Part shown: one piece after another, positions 1-8,565 of the stretch
How the letters are laid out: each line of letters begins with the position of its first letter
Position numbering within the stretch: position 1 is the stretch's first letter
Assembly (NCBI RefSeq): GCF_002563795.1
Contig: NZ_PDJL01000006.1
Coordinates: 62,001-126,000 of the forward strand
DNA length: 64,000 bases
Source: Vibrio sp. ES.051
GTDB taxonomy: Bacteria > Pseudomonadota > Gammaproteobacteria > Enterobacterales > Vibrionaceae
Reading direction: 5' to 3'
Program-made: the position numbers and the translations under genes
The notes under the pieces: model-generated
What the model was told of the DNA's origin: nothing
Databases searched by the model: none
Seen by the model: only the letters and a program-made list of their open reading frames with translations

Positions 1-246
1 TCAATCTATAAAATTTTCGCCGCATAATGACGAAAGAGTCAACATTTGGCAACCTTTAAGGAAAAAACACCATATTAATTTAGTTTTTAAACTCAAAAGC
101 AGTGAATCAAACTGGATTTAAATAACAGGCCAGTTCTTTGTCTCGATCAATCAACAATACAGTTTGATAACAAACAAGACAACAATCCACACAATTAAGA
201 AACAATAGAGCAATCGACTCTATTAGTGAACAAGTTTGAAACAATC

Positions 247-966
247 ATGAAGAACGAAAAATTTATTACTAAAGGCTTCAAGTTTAAGCAATTTTGCATC
301 GAGGACGGGGAAAGTGGCATGCCAGTTAGTACTGATGGCATCATGCTTGGCGCTTGGGTTCAAAGCGCTCATGATGGCACTATTCTCGACATTGGTACTG
401 GTACCGGCTTGCTGGCCTTAATGTGCGCTCAACGTTTTTCTGATGCCCAAATCACAGCGGTAGACATTGAGCTGACCGCCATTGACGCCGCACGTCAAAA
501 CTTCGCTCAATCTCCTTGGCCAGAGCGTTTATGGCTACTTCACACTGATGTACTGAGCTATACCCCATCCCACTTATTCCAGCGGATCATTTGCAATCCG
601 CCTTACTTCAATAGTGGAGAGCAATCCAAACAACGTCAGCGTGCAACCGCAAGACACACCTTAACCTTACGCCACAATGCGTTACTGCAACGTTGCCATC
701 AACTGCTGGAAGATGATGGAAAAGCGAGTTTTGTGTTACCGACTTCCGAAGGCGAACAGTTTATTGAATTAGCACTAAGTCAAAGCTGGTATTTATCACG
801 GTGTTGCCAAGTACAACCATCAGAAAAAAAACCAGTGCATCGTTTGCTATTTGAATTAGCCAAACAGCCTTGCGATACTCGGCAATCGCACTTAATCATT
901 CACTCCCAAGGTGGTTACAGCGACGATTTTATCCAGTTAACTCATGAGTTTTACCTTAAGATGTGA
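247..966 (+). CDS. trmN6: tRNA1(Val) A37 N6-methyltransferase
   Basis: SAM-dependent methyltransferase of the TrmN6 (YfiC) family, which in E. coli methylates N6 of adenine-37 in tRNA1(Val). Counting from the ATG at 247, the SAM-binding loop DIGTGTG is at residues 48-54 and the adenine N6-methylase signature NPPY at 117-120. The N-terminus FKFKQF...MPVSTDGIMLG is typical of the family. An in-frame GTG at 226 would add seven residues; I prefer 247 because family members begin close to there. The predicted length of 239 residues fits. The 246 bases before it hold no recognisable gene and presumably its promoter. In E. coli this gene sits beside srmB, as it does here, although here both point the same way. 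Confidence 0.93.
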   Translation: MKNEKFITKGFKFKQFCIEDGESGMPVSTDGIMLGAWVQSAHDGTILDIGTGTGLLALMCAQRFSDAQITAVDIELTAIDAARQNFAQSPWPERLWLLHTDVLSYTPSHLFQRIICNPPYFNSGEQSKQRQRATARHTLTLRHNALLQRCHQLLEDDGKASFVLPTSEGEQFIELALSQSWYLSRCCQVQPSEKKPVHRLLFELAKQPCDTRQSHLIIHSQGGYSDDFIQLTHEFYLKM

Positions 967-1074
967 AATAATATGTGATCCTTATCACCAATCACTTTAT
1001 AATGTGCGACCTTTCGTATTCTATGCTGTTGTGGCGAACCATTAACCAAGCTCCGTGCTTGTGGAGAACTCATT

Positions 1075-2298
1075 GTGATCAGAACCTTTGCTGAACTCGA
1101 TCTAGACCCAAACCTACTTGATGCCATTGAAGAGATGGGCTTCGAGCGCCCAACGAAAGTTCAGGCGGAAGCCATCCCACAAGCCTTGGATGGACGAGAC
1201 ATTTTAGCGTCAGCGCCAACGGGAACAGGTAAAACGGCGGCATTTGTTCTGCCTGCTCTGCAGTACTTGCAAGATTTCCCTCGCCGTAAGCCGGGACCTG
1301 CGCGTATTTTGATTCTCACGCCGACACGTGAGTTGGCAATGCAGATTGCCGATCAAGCTCGCGCCTTGGCAAAAAATACCAAACTGAACATCTTTACGAT
1401 TACGGGTGGCGTTCAATACCAAGAGCACGCGGACATTCTGGCGACAACACAAGATATCGTTGTCGCCACCCCTGGGCGTTTAAAAGAATACATCGACGCA
1501 GAACGTTTTGATTGCCGTGCCATTGAATGGTTAATTCTAGACGAAGCCGATCGCATGCTGGATATGGGGTTTGCTCCAACGGTTGACAGATTGTCGACAG
1601 AATGTCGCTGGCGTAAGCAAACCCTGCTGTTCTCTGCCACCTTGGAAGGTAAAGGTGTAGAAGGCTTCGCAGCGGATCTATTAAACGACCCCGCTGAGAT
1701 TGATGCGAAATCGCCTCTGCGTGAGCGAAAGAAAATTGCTCAGTGGTATCACCGCGCAGATGATGCCGAACATAAACTTGAGCTCTTAAAGCACATCATC
1801 ACACAACAAGCAGAACGGACCATCGTATTTTTGAAAACTCGAGAGCGTCTTGCTGAGCTACGCGCACAACTTGAAAGCGCGCAAATTCCTTGTTCGTGGA
1901 TTCAAGGTGAAATGCCTCAAGATCGTCGTAACAACGCAATTGCCCGCTTTCGAGATGGCACCGTAAACGTGCTACTGGCAACCGATGTTGCGGCTCGCGG
2001 TATCGACCTGCCAGATGTGTCTCACGTGATCAACTATGATATGCCCCGCACAGCAGACGTCTACCTTCACCGAATTGGCCGTACCGCTCGTGCAGGTAAG
2101 AAAGGGAACGCCGTCTCACTCATTGAAGCGCACGACCAACCAATGATGGATCGCGTCGCTCGTTATGTAAAAGAAGAGATCAAAGAGCGTTTCATCAAAG
2201 AAATGCGTCCTAAGCACAAAAAGCCTGTGTTTAAGAAGAAAAAGAAAAAAGAAGATAAGAAAAAGCCCGCAAAAAAAAGCGTGGCTAAAAAGAAGTAA
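1075..2298 (+). CDS. srmB: ATP-dependent DEAD-box RNA helicase SrmB
   Basis: DEAD-box helicase matching SrmB, a factor in early assembly of the large ribosomal subunit. Visible motifs: Q-motif region near residue 26, Walker A APTGTGKT (47-54), PTREL near 83, DEAD (156-159), SAT (187-189), and HRIGRTAR near 330. The start is a GTG with GGAG eight bases upstream. A short CTCC at 1051-1054 could pair with that GGAG. A TATAAT-like -10 lies at 998-1003. The C-terminal 30 residues are a lysine-dominated tail, coded by long A-rich runs, that is probably disordered and RNA-binding. 407 residues; E. coli SrmB is somewhat longer, the difference being in the tail. Confidence 0.95.
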   Translation: MIRTFAELDLDPNLLDAIEEMGFERPTKVQAEAIPQALDGRDILASAPTGTGKTAAFVLPALQYLQDFPRRKPGPARILILTPTRELAMQIADQARALAKNTKLNIFTITGGVQYQEHADILATTQDIVVATPGRLKEYIDAERFDCRAIEWLILDEADRMLDMGFAPTVDRLSTECRWRKQTLLFSATLEGKGVEGFAADLLNDPAEIDAKSPLRERKKIAQWYHRADDAEHKLELLKHIITQQAERTIVFLKTRERLAELRAQLESAQIPCSWIQGEMPQDRRNNAIARFRDGTVNVLLATDVAARGIDLPDVSHVINYDMPRTADVYLHRIGRTARAGKKGNAVSLIEAHDQPMMDRVARYVKEEIKERFIKEMRPKHKKPVFKKKKKKEDKKKPAKKSVAKKK

Positions 2299-2315
2299 TC
2301 GTATCGTTTAACAGT

Positions 2316-2345
2316 AAAAAGGGTTGCCAGTAGCAACCCTTTTTT
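2316..2345. terminator. Bidirectional intrinsic terminator between srmB and yaaA
   Basis: Perfect 12-bp inverted repeat AAAAAGGGTTGC (2316-2327), loop CAGTA, GCAACCCTTTTT (2333-2344). The T run on one side and the A run on the other let it work for srmB (+) and for yaaA (-). Confidence 0.9.
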
Positions 2346-2386
2346 GTGAGCGTCAATTAAGACTCTCGCTCCGAGTTCTTATTCGA

Positions 2387-3163
2387 TCAGTTTTGCTCTT
2401 CGCGTTTAAATACCAATTCTGTTGGCGTCGACTCTTCTTCGGCAAAATAATAACCTGCCGTATCAAACTGAGTGAGATCCGCTACGCTCTCGATACGGTT
2501 TTCGATGATGTAACGTGCCATCATGCCGCGTGCTTTCTTCGCATAAAAGCTGATCACTTTGTATTGACCATTTTTGCAATCTTTGAACACCGGCGTAATC
2601 ACTTGAGCATCCAAGCTCTTTGGTTTGACCGCTTTGAAATACTCATTAGACGCTAGGTTGATAAGTACATTATCTCCTTGCGCCGCAATCGCCTGATTCA
2701 ACTTCTCTGTAATAACATTACCCCAAAACTGATATAGGTTAGTGCCCTTATCGTTTGCAAGCTTAGTGCCCATCTCAAGACGGTATGGCTGCATCAAATC
2801 GAGAGGCTTGAGCAAACCATAGAGCCCTGACAACATACGCAAATGATCTTGAGCGTAGTCAAAATCGGCTTGCGATAATGTGCCCGCATCCAACCCCGTG
2901 TAAACATCACCTTTAAACGCAAGAATGGCCTGACGCGAATTTTCTGTGGTAAACGTCTCGCTCCATTCTTGGAATCGACCAACGTTTAAATCGGCAATCT
3001 TGTCACTCACCTTCATTAGAGAGGCGACATCCGCAGGCGTGAGTTTACGGCAAACATCGATAAGCTCTTTAGAGTATTCAATTAATTCGGGTTGGGTGCA
3101 TTTTTCTGTCGCTAATGGTGACTCATAATCAAGAGTCTTTGCTGGAGACACTACGATAAGCAT
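2387..3163 (-). CDS. yaaA: Peroxide stress protein YaaA (DUF328)
   Basis: YaaA/DUF328 family. In E. coli YaaA is induced by OxyR and limits damage from unincorporated iron during peroxide stress. The N-terminus [17 protein letters not shown] is diagnostic, so I start at 3163; the open frame continues upstream to 3247 but those residues do not look like the family. 258 residues, the usual length. It converges on srmB, sharing the terminator at 2316-2345. It lies 112 bases downstream of the symporter gene, separated by that gene's own terminator. Confidence 0.93.
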   Translation of the reverse strand: MLIVVSPAKTLDYESPLATEKCTQPELIEYSKELIDVCRKLTPADVASLMKVSDKIADLNVGRFQEWSETFTTENSRQAILAFKGDVYTGLDAGTLSQADFDYAQDHLRMLSGLYGLLKPLDLMQPYRLEMGTKLANDKGTNLYQFWGNVITEKLNQAIAAQGDNVLINLASNEYFKAVKPKSLDAQVITPVFKDCKNGQYKVISFYAKKARGMMARYIIENRIESVADLTQFDTAGYYFAEEESTPTELVFKREEQN

Positions 3164-3201
3164 GACTTTAACTTCCCTCATTTTGTTTTTTACTAGAGTA
3201 C

Positions 3202-3233
3202 AAAAAAAGCCATGCATTGTCTGCATGGCTTTT
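3202..3233 (-). terminator. Intrinsic terminator after the AGCS symporter gene
   Basis: Stem AAAAGCCATGCA (3205-3216), loop TTGTC, TGCATGGCTTTT (3222-3233). On the minus strand it is followed by a run of seven T (the A run at 3202-3208), so it ends the transcript of the gene at 3275-4708. Confidence 0.88.
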
Positions 3234-3274
3234 CTAATCGTGCTCATCGCTTTCTACGATGAATAAAGCGACAA

Positions 3275-4708
3275 TCAGTCTTTTTTATCGCTATACCAGA
3301 TGCCTTCTTCCAATTGAGATTTTAACTCTGGGAAGTCATTTGCATCAAAGGTCGGTACCTTGCCTTCGTCAAGCTGACGGTTGTAATCTTTGGCAAGTTT
3401 GATAACGATGCCAGATAACAAAATGATCGCCACCAAGTTAACTATCGCCATTAAGCCCATCGAAACATCAGCGAGAGACCATACCACTGGCAACGAAGCC
3501 ATTGCACCAAACATTACCATCCCCAAGACAATCACTCGGAAGATGCTAAGGCCTGCTTTGTGGTTATGCTCTAGGAAGATGAGGTTCGTCTCTGCGTATG
3601 AGTAGTTCGCGATAATTGAAGTAAATGCGAAAAAGAAAATCGCTATAGCAACAAAGATACCGCCCCAATCACCGACTTGTGAACTCAATGCACGTTGAGT
3701 TAACTCAATACCTGTGACTTCTGTTGCTTGGCCTACATATTCACCAGACATTAGGATAATCGCCACGGTCGAAGAACAGATAACAATCGTATCCATAAAT
3801 ACGCCTAGCATCTGAACGTAACCTTGAGATGCCGGGTGCGGTGGATAAGGCGTCGCTGATGCTGCTGCGTTAGGCGCAGAACCCATACCCGCTTCGTTCG
3901 AAAACAAGCCTCGTTTGACACCGTTGATCATCGCTTGTGCGATGGCATAGCCTAGACCACCCGCTGCAGCTTCTTGCAGACCAAACGCGCTCTTGATGAT
4001 AAGCATAAGTACATCTGGCAATTTCTCTAAGTTTGAGAACATCACAAACAGTGCCAGTGCAAGGTATAGCAGAGCCATTACCGGCACGATCAACTCCGCG
4101 ACTTTAGCAATACGCTTAATACCACCAAAAATGACGATAGATGATAATGCTACAACCGCAATACCAACATAAAAATCGCTCCAACCAAATGCGGCGCTCA
4201 TAGCATTAGCAATAGAGTTTGCTTGTACGGCATTAAATACCAAACCAAAAGCAATGATGAGGAAAATTGAGAACAATACGCCCATCCAACGCATCCCCAA
4301 GCCTTTTTCCATGTAGTAAGCCGGACCACCGCGGTAGTTGCCATCATCATCTTTGGTTTTGTATAGCTGCGCCAGAGTGCTCTCTGCAAATGACGTTGCC
4401 ATACCCAGCATTGCGATTAGCCACATCCAGAAGATTGCGCCAGGGCCACCAGCTGTCAATGCGACGGCAACGCCCGCCATGTTACCGGTACCGACACGTG
4501 CAGCAAGACTAGTACAAAGCGCTTGGAAAGAAGAAATACCAGCTTTGTCTGCTTTACGACTGTTCTTAAGAACAGAGAACATGTGGCCGAAATGACGGAA
4601 TTGGATGAATCCTAATCGAACGGTGAAGTAAATACCTACACCTACAAGAAGATAAACCAAAATCGATCCCCATAAGAGATCGTTTATCAAATTGATTAAG
4701 TCTGTCAT
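3275..4708 (-). CDS. Sodium:alanine/glycine symporter, AGCS family
   Basis: Inner-membrane amino-acid carrier of the AGCS (alanine or glycine:cation symporter, AlsT/DagA) family, 477 residues with about 11 hydrophobic segments. Family hallmarks seen: GTGNMAGVAVALTAGGPGAIFWMW near residue 73 (typical AGCS signature), RGLFSNEAGMGSAPNAAA near residue 270, and GPAYYMEKGLG near 127. Substrate is probably alanine or glycine with Na+ but cannot be told from sequence. Minus-strand SD GAGG lies just before the ATG. Vibrio genomes carry several paralogues; one V. cholerae paralogue is under a glycine riboswitch, but I see no such motif here. Confidence 0.93.
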   Translation of the reverse strand: MTDLINLINDLLWGSILVYLLVGVGIYFTVRLGFIQFRHFGHMFSVLKNSRKADKAGISSFQALCTSLAARVGTGNMAGVAVALTAGGPGAIFWMWLIAMLGMATSFAESTLAQLYKTKDDDGNYRGGPAYYMEKGLGMRWMGVLFSIFLIIAFGLVFNAVQANSIANAMSAAFGWSDFYVGIAVVALSSIVIFGGIKRIAKVAELIVPVMALLYLALALFVMFSNLEKLPDVLMLIIKSAFGLQEAAAGGLGYAIAQAMINGVKRGLFSNEAGMGSAPNAAASATPYPPHPASQGYVQMLGVFMDTIVICSSTVAIILMSGEYVGQATEVTGIELTQRALSSQVGDWGGIFVAIAIFFFAFTSIIANYSYAETNLIFLEHNHKAGLSIFRVIVLGMVMFGAMASLPVVWSLADVSMGLMAIVNLVAIILLSGIVIKLAKDYNRQLDEGKVPTFDANDFPELKSQLEEGIWYSDKKD

Positions 4709-5422
4709 GTGTACCTCAAAGTGAGTTGCGCCGGTCTATGCGTCCAAGCCATCCACCAAATTGCCTGCTAAGTGTCAAAGTGTGCTTAGCTTTTTAAGTA
4801 ATGTTTATAGGCAATCCAGAATCGTAAACGTCGCTTCATGCATCCATTTTACGTACCTGCGTATTTTTTGACGGGCGGATAATGCTACCTCAAGACGCAA
4901 AAATCAATATACAACCAGTAAAGTAATACGACTATTTTTCACTATAAAGTCACCAAAAGATAACATAATTAGAAGACTTAACACCCATAGAATGCAACAT
5001 TGCAATTACCAATTGACAACATGAACAATTAATCTCCCATCAAAAAAATGAAACCTCTAAAAAACAGGGTTAGGCTAGTACTCACAAGGTGTTACATAAA
5101 TTTACAGTGGTAACCCATGTCTAATTGAACACTATTTCATCAACGTTACTTTATGCAACTTTTACCTTCATTCCATGCTCTGCTGCTACGATTAGAATTA
5201 ACATTGAAACCTGTTTATTTAATCGTTTTCTTGCGAGCGTTTGTGCATTTTTTATCCATTGTGTTGCAAGAATAAGTGTGATTTTGAGAATATTTTTGCA
5301 CGAAAATGTCATGCTACCGACACAAATGCGAAATATATCATGGTTATTCTCATGGTTATTGTGTTACTTAAACTTCACAAGGACTGGTACAGCAGTTTAA
5401 CTAAAGCAAGGTAAGGTGACTT
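4709..5422. other. 714-bp intergenic region, divergent promoters
   Basis: Lies between the leftward symporter gene and the rightward DUF3545 gene, so it should hold both promoters. AT-rich. On the minus strand a GCTAAG / CTTAGC hairpin (4770-4793) and a looser GCGT...ACGC pairing (4860-4899) lie in what would be the symporter leader. The open frame at 5125-5400 has no SD and no recognisable protein character, so I do not call it. The SD of the DUF3545 gene, AAGGTGA, is just upstream of 5423. Confidence 0.6.
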
Positions 5423-5608
5423 ATGGAAGGCTTTCAACTAGATGATATTTTTAATCTGAATACTACCTCAACAACCAAGTCTCGTGCCAAACCAGTAAAG
5501 CGAAAATGGCGTGAAATAGAAGAGATGAACGACAGACGCAATTTACTCAAGGAGTTGCGAGAACTTGATCTTTGTAACGATTACAACTTAGAAGACATTA
5601 AACTCTAA
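5423..5608 (+). CDS. DUF3545 family small protein
   Basis: 61-residue basic protein. The central KRKWREIEEMNDRR...LLKELRELD is what I recognise as the DUF3545 family of short gamma-proteobacterial proteins of unknown function. The N-terminal third is acidic and Ser/Thr-rich (GFQLDDIFNLN), and the C-terminal half should form one charged helix. A good SD (AAGGTGA) lies about 8 bases before the ATG, and a strong terminator follows 4 bases after the stop, so it is a single-gene transcript. No function is inferred. Confidence 0.8.
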   Translation: MEGFQLDDIFNLNTTSTTKSRAKPVKRKWREIEEMNDRRNLLKELRELDLCNDYNLEDIKL

Positions 5609-5611
5609 TTC

Positions 5612-5645
5612 AAACCAAAGGCACCGTTATGGTGCCTTTGGTTTT
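5612..5645 (+). terminator. Intrinsic terminator after the DUF3545 gene
   Basis: Perfect 14-bp stem AAACCAAAGGCACC (5612-5625), loop GTTAT, GGTGCCTTTGGTTT (5631-5644), ending in a T run. It could also stop minus-strand transcription from the hemerythrin gene, though the T run on that side is weak. Confidence 0.9.
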
Positions 5646-5719
5646 GTACAGAACGCCTAGATTTCTACAAAGCATCTACAAATCGAGTTGACCGATACAC
5701 GATCGGGATCGTATTAACT

Positions 5720-6271
5720 TTATACAAACTCCGTATCACTTTGACGGACACGTTCAGCCAGTTGTTGATACTGATCTGCTATCGTGTCACCAAACACGGG
5801 GTCATCTTCACTCACACTCCATAAGCTTTCTACGTGCTGCCAATCTTCTGTGGTAAACAGCTCTTCGATCAAAGGCAAGATTTTTCTCTCCTCTAGCTCC
5901 AAATGGCGTTTTTGAGAATCGATAAAATCTTCAAGATGAGCGATAAATATATCTTGTGGTACCACCGCATCTTGCAAAATCATCTCTATGACTGAAGCAA
6001 ACTCTTTGGTTTTACTGGCTAACTCTTGGTGCTCCTTTTCCAAGTTTTCCATGTTTTTTTGTTTACCATAGTGTTCAATAAAGTGGTGATAGAGAATATC
6101 TTCTTTTGGATGGTGGACTTTTTCTGAATGGTTAGAAAGGTAATCAACAATCTCGCCCACTAACGCGTAGTTAATTGGACGTTCTTGTTTTATTGCATTG
6201 AGTTTATGGCGCAATATAGCCAACAGACGAACCATATAGCCATGTTCTCGTCGAATTCTTTCGATCATCAT
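5720..6271 (-). CDS. Hemerythrin HHE-domain protein
   Basis: Cytoplasmic helical protein with a hemerythrin-like cation-binding (HHE) fold expected to hold a di-iron site. Candidate ligands: His in RREHGYM near the start, HSEKVHHPKEDILYHHF in the middle, and HLEDFIDSQKRHLELEE later, the spacing expected of HHE domains. I start at 6271 (ATGATG, with AAGGAGAG just upstream); the frame opens further to 6322 but lacks a better SD. 183 residues. Related proteins serve in oxygen or nitrosative-stress sensing or iron repair; which applies here cannot be told. Confidence 0.85.
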   Translation of the reverse strand: MMIERIRREHGYMVRLLAILRHKLNAIKQERPINYALVGEIVDYLSNHSEKVHHPKEDILYHHFIEHYGKQKNMENLEKEHQELASKTKEFASVIEMILQDAVVPQDIFIAHLEDFIDSQKRHLELEERKILPLIEELFTTEDWQHVESLWSVSEDDPVFGDTIADQYQQLAERVRQSDTEFV

Positions 6272-6339
6272 AGTATCTCTCCTTAATACCTCTTTAATAA
6301 GTGTATATGAGAAATACTTCATCAGCTTCGAGCGTGCTC

Positions 6340-6373
6340 AAAAAAACAACGGTCACAATGCTCCTGACCGTTG
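6340..6373 (-). terminator. Intrinsic terminator after ung
   Basis: Perfect 9-bp repeat CAACGGTCA (6347-6355) and TGACCGTTG (6365-6373). Read on the minus strand it is followed by seven T (A run 6340-6346), placing it 11 bases after the ung stop codon. Confidence 0.88.
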
Positions 6374-6383
6374 CCTCTGCTTT

Positions 6384-7064
6384 TTATACGCTCAATGGCA
6401 AATGCCAATTGATCACCTCTTTTCCTTGTGAGGCAAGTAGCTGGTTTGCTTGGGAGAAATGCTTACAACCAAAGAAACCTCGGTGAGCAGACAAAGGAGA
6501 TGGGTGCGGCGCAGTTAAAACATGATGCTTATTGCGGTCGATAAACTGACCTTTTTTCTGTGCATGTGCTCCCCACAACAAAAACACCACGCCTTGTTGA
6601 TGTTGATTAACAGCTTCAATAACTCGATCAGTGAACGCTTCCCAACCACTTTTTGAATGAGAGTGCGCTTTGCCTTGCTCGACCGTCAACACCGTATTAA
6701 GCAGCAATACGCCCTGCTCTGCCCAACTTTGCAGAAAACCGTGCTGAGGGATCTGAAACCCTTCGATATCTTGAACTAGCTCTTTATACATATTCATCAA
6801 AGACGGTGGTGTTTTTACCCCAGGAAGTACAGAAAAGCACAGACCGTGAGCCTGATTAGGGCCATGGTATGGGTCTTGCCCCAATATCACGACTTTAACG
6901 TGGTTAAACTCGGTAAAATGAAAGGCGTTGAATACATCTTTCGCTGGCGGATAAATGACTTTGCCAGCCGCTCGCTCTGCCTCAACAAAATTCAAGGTTT
7001 TGACAAAGTCGCTTTGTTTTTTTTCTTCGCCGATCACATCGTGCCAAGTCAGTGACTGATTCAT
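6384..7064 (-). CDS. ung: Uracil-DNA glycosylase
   Basis: Family 1 uracil-DNA glycosylase, which removes uracil from DNA to start base-excision repair. Catalytic loop GQDPYHG at residues 62-68 with the water-activating Asp64, and the DNA-intercalation/His motif [13 protein letters not shown] near residue 187. 226 residues, the normal length. Its neighbour nfo (AP endonuclease) acts on the abasic sites Ung makes, so the pair is functionally coherent, although a gap of nearly 290 bases separates them. Confidence 0.97.
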   Translation of the reverse strand: MNQSLTWHDVIGEEKKQSDFVKTLNFVEAERAAGKVIYPPAKDVFNAFHFTEFNHVKVVILGQDPYHGPNQAHGLCFSVLPGVKTPPSLMNMYKELVQDIEGFQIPQHGFLQSWAEQGVLLLNTVLTVEQGKAHSHSKSGWEAFTDRVIEAVNQHQQGVVFLLWGAHAQKKGQFIDRNKHHVLTAPHPSPLSAHRGFFGCKHFSQANQLLASQGKEVINWHLPLSV

Positions 7065-7162
7065 GGAAAGTTTCTCCCCTTATATTTTCCTCTATTCTAA
7101 CGAGCAAAACCGGAACAAACAAAAACATAACTTACCGTCGACTAGGGAGCAGTGATGAGAAA

Positions 7163-7282
7163 CTATTGCTTCTGTGGTGTTCGGAAATGCCCTTGACCCG
7201 CAATATGACGGTTTGGCATTGGTAAGCGCAGTGCACGTCGGCTATATGCGTAAGAAGCAAAAGAGTGTGGTCGAGACATCAT
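7163..7282 (-). CDS. Candidate small basic protein, 39 residues
   Basis: Short open frame not long enough for usual gene callers. On the minus strand an AAGAAGG ribosome-binding sequence stands about five bases before a double ATG (7282 and 7279), and the frame runs to a TAG at 7163-7165. The predicted peptide begins MMSRPHSFASYAYSRR and is rich in Arg and His with hardly any acidic residues. It starts 68 bases after the nfo stop codon and could be co-transcribed. No family is recognised. Evidence is limited to SD, double start and composition; it could be chance. Confidence 0.4.
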   Translation of the reverse strand: MMSRPHSFASYAYSRRALRLPMPNRHIAGQGHFRTPQKQ

Positions 7283-7350
7283 GGCATCCTTCTTTTTAAA
7301 TCAGATATACCCAATAACTAAGGAAGAAAGATGCCAACTTTGTTATGGCG

Positions 7351-8229
7351 TTAGTCGCTGTTGGTAACCTCTAGGTGAAACTGGCGTAACGCATTAATCT
7401 CTTGCTGCCAAATATCAGGGTCAATTGTTTCTAAAATCAGAGGGATACCATCAAAGCGAGGGTCTTTCGCGATGTACTCAAAACAATCCCATCCGATCTC
7501 TCCTTTACCTAATGAGTGGTGGCGATCCACTTTGCTGGCAAACTCAACTTTTGAATCATTTAGATGCATTGCTCTTAAATAGTGCATACCGACAATACGC
7601 TCAAACTCAGCAAAAGTACGTTCGCAATCTTCTTTTGTACGCAGGTCATAACCCGCAGTAAACGTATGGCAGGTATCGATACATACGCCAACACGTTCTT
7701 TGTCTTCGACTTGGTCGATGATTTCTGCAAGGTGCTCAAATTTCCAACCTAAATTCGTGCCTTGACCAGCGGTGTTCTCAATCACCGCGATCACGTCCGG
7801 CACCACTTTATGCGCAAGGTTGATCGACTCAGCAATCGTAGCCAAACACGCTTGCTCAGAGACTTTCTTTAAGTGGCTCCCCGGATGAAAGTTAAGCAAA
7901 GTTAACCCTAGCTGGTTGCATCGCTCCATCTCATCAATAAATGCAGCACGTGATTTATTCAACTTCTCTTCTTCCGGAGCGCCTAAATTAATCAAATAAG
8001 AATCGTGCGGCAGAATGTGCTCCGCACCAAACCCCAACATTTTGCAGTTGGCTTTAAATGCATTGATGGTTTTTTCTTCCAGCGGCTTTGCAACCCATTG
8101 ACGCTGGTTTTTGGTAAATAAAGCAAAAGCATTCGCACCGATCTCACGAGCTCTTAACGGCGCTTGATCAACACCACCGGCCGCAGAAACATGTGCACCA
8201 ATAAATTTGTTTCCTAATTTGTTTTTCAT
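7351..8229 (-). CDS. nfo: Endonuclease IV (AP endonuclease)
   Basis: Zinc-dependent apurinic/apyrimidinic endonuclease IV with a TIM-barrel fold, acting in base-excision repair. N-terminal [10 protein letters not shown], the LNFHPGSHL motif, IENTAGQG (metal-binding Glu), [19 protein letters not shown] and [12 protein letters not shown] are all present and carry the His/Glu/Asp metal ligands. 292 residues, slightly longer than E. coli Nfo owing to a few extra N-terminal residues (MKNKLGNK). Read leftward, toward the candidate small ORF at 7163-7282 and ung. Confidence 0.97.
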   Translation of the reverse strand: MKNKLGNKFIGAHVSAAGGVDQAPLRAREIGANAFALFTKNQRQWVAKPLEEKTINAFKANCKMLGFGAEHILPHDSYLINLGAPEEEKLNKSRAAFIDEMERCNQLGLTLLNFHPGSHLKKVSEQACLATIAESINLAHKVVPDVIAVIENTAGQGTNLGWKFEHLAEIIDQVEDKERVGVCIDTCHTFTAGYDLRTKEDCERTFAEFERIVGMHYLRAMHLNDSKVEFASKVDRHHSLGKGEIGWDCFEYIAKDPRFDGIPLILETIDPDIWQQEINALRQFHLEVTNSD

Positions 8230-8454
8230 ATTTGTTTTTAATCACTTTAGACTTTCAGGATAACTACCCATATACAGCTCGTTACGTTAGCAAGGTCAAT
8301 TTTTAAACTCACTTTTGTAGTAAACTTACAACAAAAAAATAAGTTTGAAAATTCTTTACATTGTCCAACAAATGATAACCATTGTGTTTTCAAAGGTTTC
8401 ATTGATTTAGAATAACAAAACAACCTTAATAAAAACAATGTTTTTGGTTGTTTT

Positions 8455-8498
8455 TTGACTTAAATCAATATTAAAATAGTGGATATTAGCTATATAAT
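8455..8498 (+). promoter_or_regulatory. FNR-dependent class II promoter of grcA
   Basis: TTGAC-TTAA-ATCAA at 8455-8468 matches the FNR consensus TTGAT-N4-ATCAA with one mismatch. A perfect -10 TATAAT lies at 8493-8498. The centre of the FNR palindrome (8461.5) is about 41.5-42.5 bases before the expected start of transcription, the geometry of class II FNR activation. In E. coli the orthologue yfiD is FNR- and ArcA-activated, which supports the reading. Confidence 0.82.
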
Positions 8499-8538
8499 AC
8501 TCAGCTCAACGAAAACTCGAAAATTAACACCAATAATC

Positions 8539-8552
8539 ACCACGTACGTGGT
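8539..8552 (+). repeat. 14-bp perfect palindrome in the grcA leader
   Basis: ACCACGTACGTGGT is a perfect palindrome that ends two bases before the grcA SD (AGGAGA, 8555-8560). As RNA it gives a 5-bp stem with a GTAC loop; as DNA it could be a protein site. Confidence 0.5.
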
Positions 8553-8565
8553 CTAGGAGATAGTG

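Larger units (their letters stand above)
8230..8565. other. Intergenic region between nfo and grcA
   Basis: 336 bases holding divergent promoters. The half near grcA carries the FNR-type promoter listed separately. The half near nfo is AT-rich. AATGATAACCATT at 8371-8383 resembles the core of a Fur box (12 of 13 core bases, 13 of 19 over the full consensus), which is too weak to call. Confidence 0.5.

Noticed and set aside
2324-2656. 110-codon plus-strand frame antisense to yaaA
   Set aside because: Shadow of yaaA; begins inside the terminator and lacks an SD.
4709-5122. Glycine riboswitch before the AGCS symporter gene
   Set aside because: A V. cholerae AGCS paralogue has one, but the conserved tandem aptamer signatures are absent on the minus strand here.
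5125-5400. 91-codon open frame before the DUF3545 gene
   Set aside because: No SD, Cys- and Phe-rich odd composition, in an AT-rich promoter region; reads as chance.
8371-8383. Fur-box-like AATGATAACCATT
   Set aside because: 13 of 19 matches to the full consensus; too weak, and the neighbours (nfo, grcA) are not typical Fur targets.
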